From: Candidatus Bipolaricaulota bacterium
GTDB lineage: Bacteria > Bipolaricaulota > Bipolaricaulia > UBA7950 > UBA9294
DNA length: 9,924 nucleotides
Direction of reading: 5' to 3'
NCBI GenBank assembly: GCA_030612485.1
Contig: JAUWNS010000080.1
Coordinates: 1 to 9,924 of the forward strand
The position numbers and the translations under genes are program-made. This document shows, in pieces, positions 6,752 through 9,924 of this stretch (position 1 is the stretch's first letter; every line of letters begins with the position of its first letter). The notes below the pieces were generated by a model. The model had not been told where the DNA came from. It did no database searches and was given only the letters and a program-made list of their open reading frames with translations.

Positions 6752-7870
6752 ATGACGAGCTCTCTTGCGAGGATTGATCTTGCCACTCTCGCGAAGAATA
6801 TCGAGCAAATCCGGGCTCACCTTCCTCAAGGCTTGAAGGTGTTGTTCGCGGTCAAGTCCGATGGCTACGGCCACGGGATCGAAGCGGTCTCTCATACTGC
6901 TGAGGAGGCAGGAATCGAGTACTTGGGCGTCGCCACGGTAGAAGAAGGCGCGGACATCCGGCATGCCGGCGTGAAGCTTCCCGTTTTGCTGCTCGGTCCG
7001 GTTCTCCCTTCGGAAGTACGTGTTGCTCTGGATCTCGATTTGACTTTTCAGGTATCGGATCTTGAGTTCGCCCAGTTCCTCGCCCATTTGGCCAAAAAAA
7101 TGGGAAAGAAAGTGCGCGTTCAGGCGAACGTGGACACCGGGATGGGACGGTTTGGGGTACTCTCAGAGAATGCCGTTCTTCTTCTCACTCAGCTTAGAAG
7201 GCTTCCTGCGCTCGATATTGAGGGAGTTTTCAGTCACCTCGCGGCCGCGGACTCCGAGCTTCCAGAGGACCAATCCTATACCCTGAAACAAATCGAACAT
7301 TTCGAGTCCTTGCTTGCCGGGCTGGACCATGCCAACCTTCTCCCTCCCCTGAGGCATATCGGAAACTCGGCCGGGGTGATCCAATATAAGGACCGAGTGA
7401 CTTCACCGCGCATGAACATGGTCAGGATCGGAACCCTCTTCTACGGTTATCTCGAAGTGCGGCGCCCATGGGCCGAGAGGGTAGCACCGGTGGCCACGCT
7501 CACTACCCAAGTAGTCGGGCTGAAGGAACTTTCCCCAGGAGATTGCATTGGGTACAGCCGAACTTATAAGGCCTCCCGCCAGCAACGTGTCGCCATCCTC
7601 TCAATTGGCTATGGATCGGGACTAGCCCCACCACTCTCCAATCGGGGACAGGTGTGGTTAAAAGGAAAGTATGCCCCGGTAATTGGAAAGATTTGTCTGG
7701 ATCATACCATTGTCGACGTCACAAATATAGACGGGGTTTCAGTAGGCGATGAGGTTGAAGTATTCGGTCTTCACCTACCTGCCGACCACCTGGCAAAGAT
7801 GGCCGGGCTCCCGGTTTGCGAAGTCCTGGTGCCAGCGTTGCGGGGTGCAGCAGATCGAGTGTATCAATAA
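6752..7870 (+). CDS. alr: Alanine racemase (PLP-dependent, fold type III)
   Basis: A 372-residue cytoplasmic enzyme interconverting L- and D-alanine, the D-form being needed for peptidoglycan. The PLP lysine is Lys35 in FAVKSDGYGHG. Other family blocks are VDTGMGRFG (128-136), GVFSHLAAAD (158-167), RHIGNSAGVI (201-210), MVRIGTLFYGY (223-233), the second catalytic tyrosine Tyr268 in GYSRTY, VAILSIGYG (280-288), LSNRGQVWLKG (295-305) and IGKICLDHTIVDVT (311-324). The start is ATG 6752, with AAAGGAG at 6741-6747 five bases before it; the in-frame TTG at 6734 is upstream of this site and is rejected. Some positions depart from the usual enzyme: Asn127 where many have a carbamylated lysine, GYGSG for the usual GYADG, and Leu316 for Met. 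These leave it an alanine racemase by family, though broader specificity is possible. It is divergent from the D-amino-acid operon, and could serve the cell wall, D-alanine breakdown, or both. Confidence 0.94.
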   Translation: MTSSLARIDLATLAKNIEQIRAHLPQGLKVLFAVKSDGYGHGIEAVSHTAEEAGIEYLGVATVEEGADIRHAGVKLPVLLLGPVLPSEVRVALDLDLTFQVSDLEFAQFLAHLAKKMGKKVRVQANVDTGMGRFGVLSENAVLLLTQLRRLPALDIEGVFSHLAAADSELPEDQSYTLKQIEHFESLLAGLDHANLLPPLRHIGNSAGVIQYKDRVTSPRMNMVRIGTLFYGYLEVRRPWAERVAPVATLTTQVVGLKELSPGDCIGYSRTYKASRQQRVAILSIGYGSGLAPPLSNRGQVWLKGKYAPVIGKICLDHTIVDVTNIDGVSVGDEVEVFGLHLPADHLAKMAGLPVCEVLVPALRGAADRVYQ

Positions 7871-7970
7871 TGCAACTGGAACGTTTCTGCCTTAGGATCT
7901 ACGGAGATGGATGTCCGCCAGTTTCCTTTTGATCCATGCAACGATCTTCGACGAACGTCGCGCTTGTAGC

Positions 7971-7979
7971 GATAACCAA
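7971..7979 (+). promoter_or_regulatory. Possible half-operator GATAACCAA upstream of the DUF4443-like regulator
   Basis: GATAACCAA is identical to 8666-8674, the left half of the palindrome in the binding-protein promoter. The right half is missing here. It lies in the 186-base gap (7871-8056) before the regulator gene, where I see no terminator for the racemase and no clear promoter, only a tandem TTAAACG at 8002-8008 and 8014-8020. A nine-base match could be chance. Confidence 0.25.
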
Positions 7980-8056
7980 AGAGATGTGATCCGAGGGGCC
8001 CTTAAACGGCATGTTAAACGACACAAGGCATACGTGATTCGGTTCAGGAGGAGCGC

Positions 8057-8641
8057 TTGACAAGCGAACGGATGCAGATGCCAATAGATGCCACCACGCT
8101 TCAACTTGTCTTCCTGGTGAGTGGAGAACACCTGGGCCGCCGCCGCCTGGCGCGGCGAACCGGGCTCTCTGAGATGACCGTGCGCCTTGAACTTGAACGC
8201 CTGCGAGACGCGGGCCTCCTCACTCTGGGCAAGTCAGGGGCGACCCTCACCGACTCGGGGAAGGAGCGGTTTGTTCCGCTGTTGAGCCACGTCAAACGAG
8301 TTCGCGAGATTGCCGTGCACTCCCTTGCGCAAGACGCTGTCACCCTGGCTGCCCTGTTATCGTCCCCAGCGACGAGGCCCCCGTGGTGGTATCGCGATCA
8401 CGCTGTAAGGGAGGGAGCAAGCGCCATGATCCTGATCCGCTGCTGCGTTGAGGGTTTATGTTTCGCTCACAGCAAAGAGCAAGTCGGTGTACACAACCCA
8501 CACGATGAACAGGTGCTCGAAGAAGCATTCCCTTTCAGGCGAGAAGGAGATCTGCTCATCATTGTGACCGCTCCGGATCGTAAGCGTGCAGGCCGTGGCC
8601 TGTGGCGGATTATCGACGAAATACTCACTGCGGCAACATAG
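8057..8641 (+). CDS. Small winged-helix regulator with DUF4443-like C-terminal domain
   Basis: A 194-residue predicted cytoplasmic DNA-binding protein. Residues 14-75 look like a winged helix: LVFLVSGEHLGRRRLARRTG, then LSEMTVRLELERLRDAGLLT and a wing ending in LTDSGKERF. The C-terminal half contains YRDHAVREGASAMILI (112-127) and EGDLLIIVTAPDRKRAGRGLWRIIDEIL (162-189). That RD-AVR-GA, then GD-(V/L)-(V/L)-II-TA-D pattern recalls DUF4443, known mainly from archaeal winged-helix proteins; this is from memory and not searched. The start is TTG 8057, with AGGAGG at 8046-8051 and a 5-base gap; ATG codons at 8072 and 8078 lack such a site. It lies 92 bases upstream of a metal/cobalamin-type binding-protein gene whose promoter carries a palindrome, so it probably regulates that gene. 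Cys134 and Cys135 are adjacent and could bind metal, but this is speculation. The effector is unknown. Confidence 0.8.
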   Translation: MTSERMQMPIDATTLQLVFLVSGEHLGRRRLARRTGLSEMTVRLELERLRDAGLLTLGKSGATLTDSGKERFVPLLSHVKRVREIAVHSLAQDAVTLAALLSSPATRPPWWYRDHAVREGASAMILIRCCVEGLCFAHSKEQVGVHNPHDEQVLEEAFPFRREGDLLIIVTAPDRKRAGRGLWRIIDEILTAAT

Positions 8642-8653
8642 CCCTTCCTCAGG

Positions 8654-8682
8654 TTGACTTCCGGGGATAACCAAGGTAAACT
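8654..8682 (+). promoter_or_regulatory. Sigma-70-type promoter of the BtuF/FhuD-like gene
   Basis: TTGACT (8654-8659) and TAAACT (8677-8682) are separated by exactly 17 bases; they match consensus at five and four of six positions. Initiation is expected near 8689, giving a leader of about 45 bases to ATG 8734. Confidence 0.6.
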
Positions 8683-8687
8683 TTGGT
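8670..8687. promoter_or_regulatory. Candidate operator: 18-bp imperfect palindrome over the -10 box
   Basis: ACCAAGGTAAACTTTGGT pairs at seven of nine symmetrical positions and covers the -10 box, the place for a repressor. A metal-responsive or small-molecule repressor would fit; the adjacent winged-helix protein is the obvious candidate. It does not match an operator I can name with confidence. Confidence 0.5.
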
Positions 8688-8733
8688 CTTACCAATGCGG
8701 GATATTACATCCCACACACAGGAGGCTTACATT

Positions 8734-9607
8734 ATGATGAAAAGGATATTGGCCGTCTTAGCGGTGCTAATGCTGCTTGGGCTGGTCGCCTCAGCGCAGC
8801 AGTATCCTATTACAGTGATCGACGACAGAGGGATCGAGGTCACGATCAACAGTCAACCCAATCGAATTGTTGTAGCTGGGATCCCCCTGTATACGGAGAT
8901 CCTCATCGATCTCGGAGCCCTCGACCGATTAATCGCGGTGGCGTCTTCACCGGATAACCCACCGGAGGTGGCTAGCCTCCCGACGGTCGGCCCGAGTTTC
9001 TCGCCGAATGTGGAGGTCATCCTCTCTTTGGAGCCCGATCTCGTGCTCGGCCCCGGAGACTGGGGGGGGGGAGAGGGGCAAACTTGAATCAGCAGGGATC
9101 ACCGTTCTCACCACCCCGTACCTCACAAGCATCCCCGATATCTTCTCCACAATCCGAACGGTGGGGATGGCACTGGGCCTAAAGGAGGGTGCAGAAGTGC
9201 TGATCGGCCGGATCGCGGAGGAGATCATCGCAATCGAGGCCTCAACCCTTGCCGAAGAACCGGTAAGAGCGGCCTTCCTCTACGCTTCGGTGCCGGACAC
9301 GCCCCCCTATGCTGCTGGCAGTGGCGCGATCGAGAACGAGTTGATCCTCCGCGCCGGCGGTAAAAACGTGTTCTGCGATGTTCAGGGCTTTCCTCAAGTG
9401 AGTTTGGAAGAGGTCGTCTCTCGCGACCCTGAGGTGATCTTCACCGACCCCTCTCAGATCGAGAACATCACGTCTAACACGCTGCTTAAGACCGTTTCAG
9501 CGGTAAAGAACGGCCGGGTCTACGGGATCAACGCTGCGTGGATCACCTCCACCAAGGTCGCAGAGGCGCTTAAGCAGATGGGCGAATTCCTCCATCCGGA
9601 AGAATAG
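8734..9607 (+). pseudogene. BtuF/FhuD-type ABC solute-binding protein, frameshifted at a G10 run
   Basis: A Periplasmic_2-family binding protein for an iron-chelate, cobalamin or similar ligand. Part one begins at ATG 8734, with AGGAGG (8720-8725) eight bases before it. It has a signal peptide MMKRILAVLAVLMLLGLVASA cut before Gln22, with no lipobox cysteine, and the family blocks NRIVVAGIPLYTEILIDLGALDRLIAVASSP and LPTVGPSFSPNVEVILSLEPDLVLG. At ten G residues (9062-9071) the frame is lost and a TGA follows at 9085. The next frame continues without a gap in homology: LESAGITVLTTPY, then GAIENELILRAGGKNVFCDVQG, DPEVIFTDPS and AVKNGRVYGINAAWI. Removing one G gives a continuous 290-residue protein of normal length. 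A sequencing or assembly error is most likely; phase variation or a real mutation are alternatives. No FecCD/BtuC permease or ATPase gene follows in the window. Confidence 0.85.
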
Positions 9608-9611
9608 CGAT

Positions 9612-9694
9612 CGGTAACGAGAGGGGAGATGCTTGAACGGATGTTCCCCGGAGTTGGAGTACGGGTGTGCGGTTGGAACCCCGCATGGTTACCG
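9612..9694. repeat. Inverted repeat CGGTAAC ... GTTACCG downstream of the binding-protein gene
   Basis: Perfect 7-base arms at 9612-9618 and 9688-9694 enclose 69 bases, with smaller internal pairing such as GGGGA (9623-9627) with TCCCC (9645-9649). It begins 5 bases after the stop. No T-run follows. Its role is unknown and the arms are short enough to be chance. Confidence 0.3.
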
Positions 9695-9752
9695 TTTCTT
9701 GCGACGAAAGGTCAACTTTTTCTTAGTGGTCACAGTTACTCCTCTGCTGGGT

Positions 9753-9779
9753 AGCACCTCAGGTAAGGTCACCTGTGCT
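9753..9779. repeat. Bulged hairpin, candidate left-end structure of an IS200/IS605-type element
   Basis: AGCA (9753-9756) pairs with TGCT (9776-9779), and CAGGT (9760-9764) with ACCTG (9771-9775), around a 6-base loop; a 3-base bulge CCT lies on the left arm. The tetranucleotide TTAC, the known target of IS605/IS608, ends at 9739, 13 bases before the stem. This geometry resembles subterminal hairpins of such elements, but element boundaries are not proven. Confidence 0.4.
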
Positions 9780-9797
9780 GCTTTAAGTAAAAAGAAT

Positions 9798-9817
9798 CCC
9801 CGCCCTTCCGGACGGGG
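9798..9817 (-). terminator. GC-rich hairpin beside the tnpA stop; terminator and/or IS end hairpin
   Basis: Stem CCCCG-C-CC / GG-A-CGGGG has 7 pairs, one C-A mismatch and a TTCC loop. On the minus strand it starts 4 bases after the tnpA stop and is followed by ATTCTTTTTAC, a reasonable U-tract. On the plus strand only CTTTTC follows, giving weaker termination for the binding-protein gene. GAATCCCCG...CGGGG-type hairpins also occur at ends of IS605-family elements. Confidence 0.55.
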
Positions 9818-9821
9818 CTTT

Positions 9822-9924
9822 TCAAAGCAAATGCAACTGCTCCGGATGCTTCGCCCTTTCCTTATGAAAACGAATGTATTTCTTGATCACTTCCGCCGTC
9901 ACTTTGTCCCCCACCGTCCGCGCA
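9822..9924 (-). CDS. tnpA: IS200/IS605-type transposase TnpA, C-terminal fragment (runs off the window)
   Basis: The minus strand encodes 33 residues ending in TGA at 9822-9824; the gene continues past the right edge. The stretch ARTVGDKVTAEVIKKYIRFH matches the C-terminal helix of IS200-like Y1 transposases, which typically read GYFV-TVG-(x)-VTAE-VI-RYI. After it comes a charged tail KERAKHPEQLHLL. TnpA is a small tyrosine HUH enzyme that cuts and joins single-stranded ends of the element. The catalytic HUH motif and tyrosine would lie outside the window. In IS605 itself tnpA is divergent from tnpB and points to the left end, so tnpB may follow further to the right (inference). The identification rests on a short segment, so another protein is possible. 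Confidence 0.7.
   Translation of the reverse strand, partial: ARTVGDKVTAEVIKKYIRFHKERAKHPEQLHLL

Noticed and set aside
6569..7087. Minus-strand open frame of 172 codons
   Set aside because: It lies opposite the alanine racemase and runs into the repeat island; no family motif and no ribosome binding site.
9062..9085. Programmed ribosomal frameshift at the G run
   Set aside because: No known stimulatory element or conserved slippery motif is recognisable, and binding proteins of this family are not known to need one; an indel is simpler.
9629..9754. 41-codon open frame starting at ATG 9629
   Set aside because: GGGGAG touches the start codon with no spacing, the product has no recognisable motif, and the frame runs into a probable IS hairpin.
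9608..9780. Cobalamin riboswitch near the BtuF-like gene
   Set aside because: No B12-box-like conserved sequence was seen here or in the short leader 8689-8733, which is too small for that riboswitch.

Overview
The window looks like bacterial chromosomal DNA of moderate GC content. Shine-Dalgarno sequences precede several genes, at least two promoters resemble sigma-70 type, and three of the seven full-length genes appear to start with TTG. Both solute-binding proteins have signal peptides cut after AxA-type sites and lack a lipobox cysteine, which suggests free periplasmic proteins and so a two-membrane cell; this is inference. I cannot name the taxon. An environmental or uncultured lineage is plausible because the 186-bp to 674-bp intergenic gaps carry degenerate dispersed repeats.

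Positions 41-6077 form a minus-strand cluster, transcribed in this order: a GntR/FCD-type regulator, a family-5 (dipeptide/oligopeptide-type) solute-binding protein, a DppB-like permease, a DppC-like permease, and an N-acyl-D-amino-acid deacylase. The likely job is uptake of N-acylated D-amino acids or short peptides followed by release of the free D-amino acid in the cytoplasm. The ATPase subunits (DppD/DppF type) are not in the window. A 12-bp-stem hairpin just after the binding-protein gene probably sets the excess of binding protein over permease. A near-consensus promoter (6049-6077) drives the regulator and shows that the longest possible reading frame for it is over-extended.

Positions 6078-6751 contain no gene. 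They hold two diverged tandem copies of an inverted-repeat unit of roughly 120 bp, built from a CGCAAAGA-like 8-9 bp periodic motif. Beyond this on the plus strand lie an alanine racemase (6752-7870), a small winged-helix regulator with a DUF4443-like C-terminal half (8057-8641), and a BtuF/FhuD-type binding protein (8734-9607). The last gene is split by a one-base excess in a run of ten G. A good promoter with an overlapping imperfect palindrome sits between regulator and binding protein, so the first probably controls the second. No permease or ATPase partner follows it.

The right edge (about 9740-9924) is the end of an insertion sequence: the last 33 codons of a probable IS200/IS605-type TnpA, on the minus strand, followed by hairpins that could be a terminator and/or the element's end structure. 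The deacylase/transporter cluster and the alanine racemase together suggest D-amino-acid salvage, but they are divergent and separated by repeats, so joint regulation is not shown.
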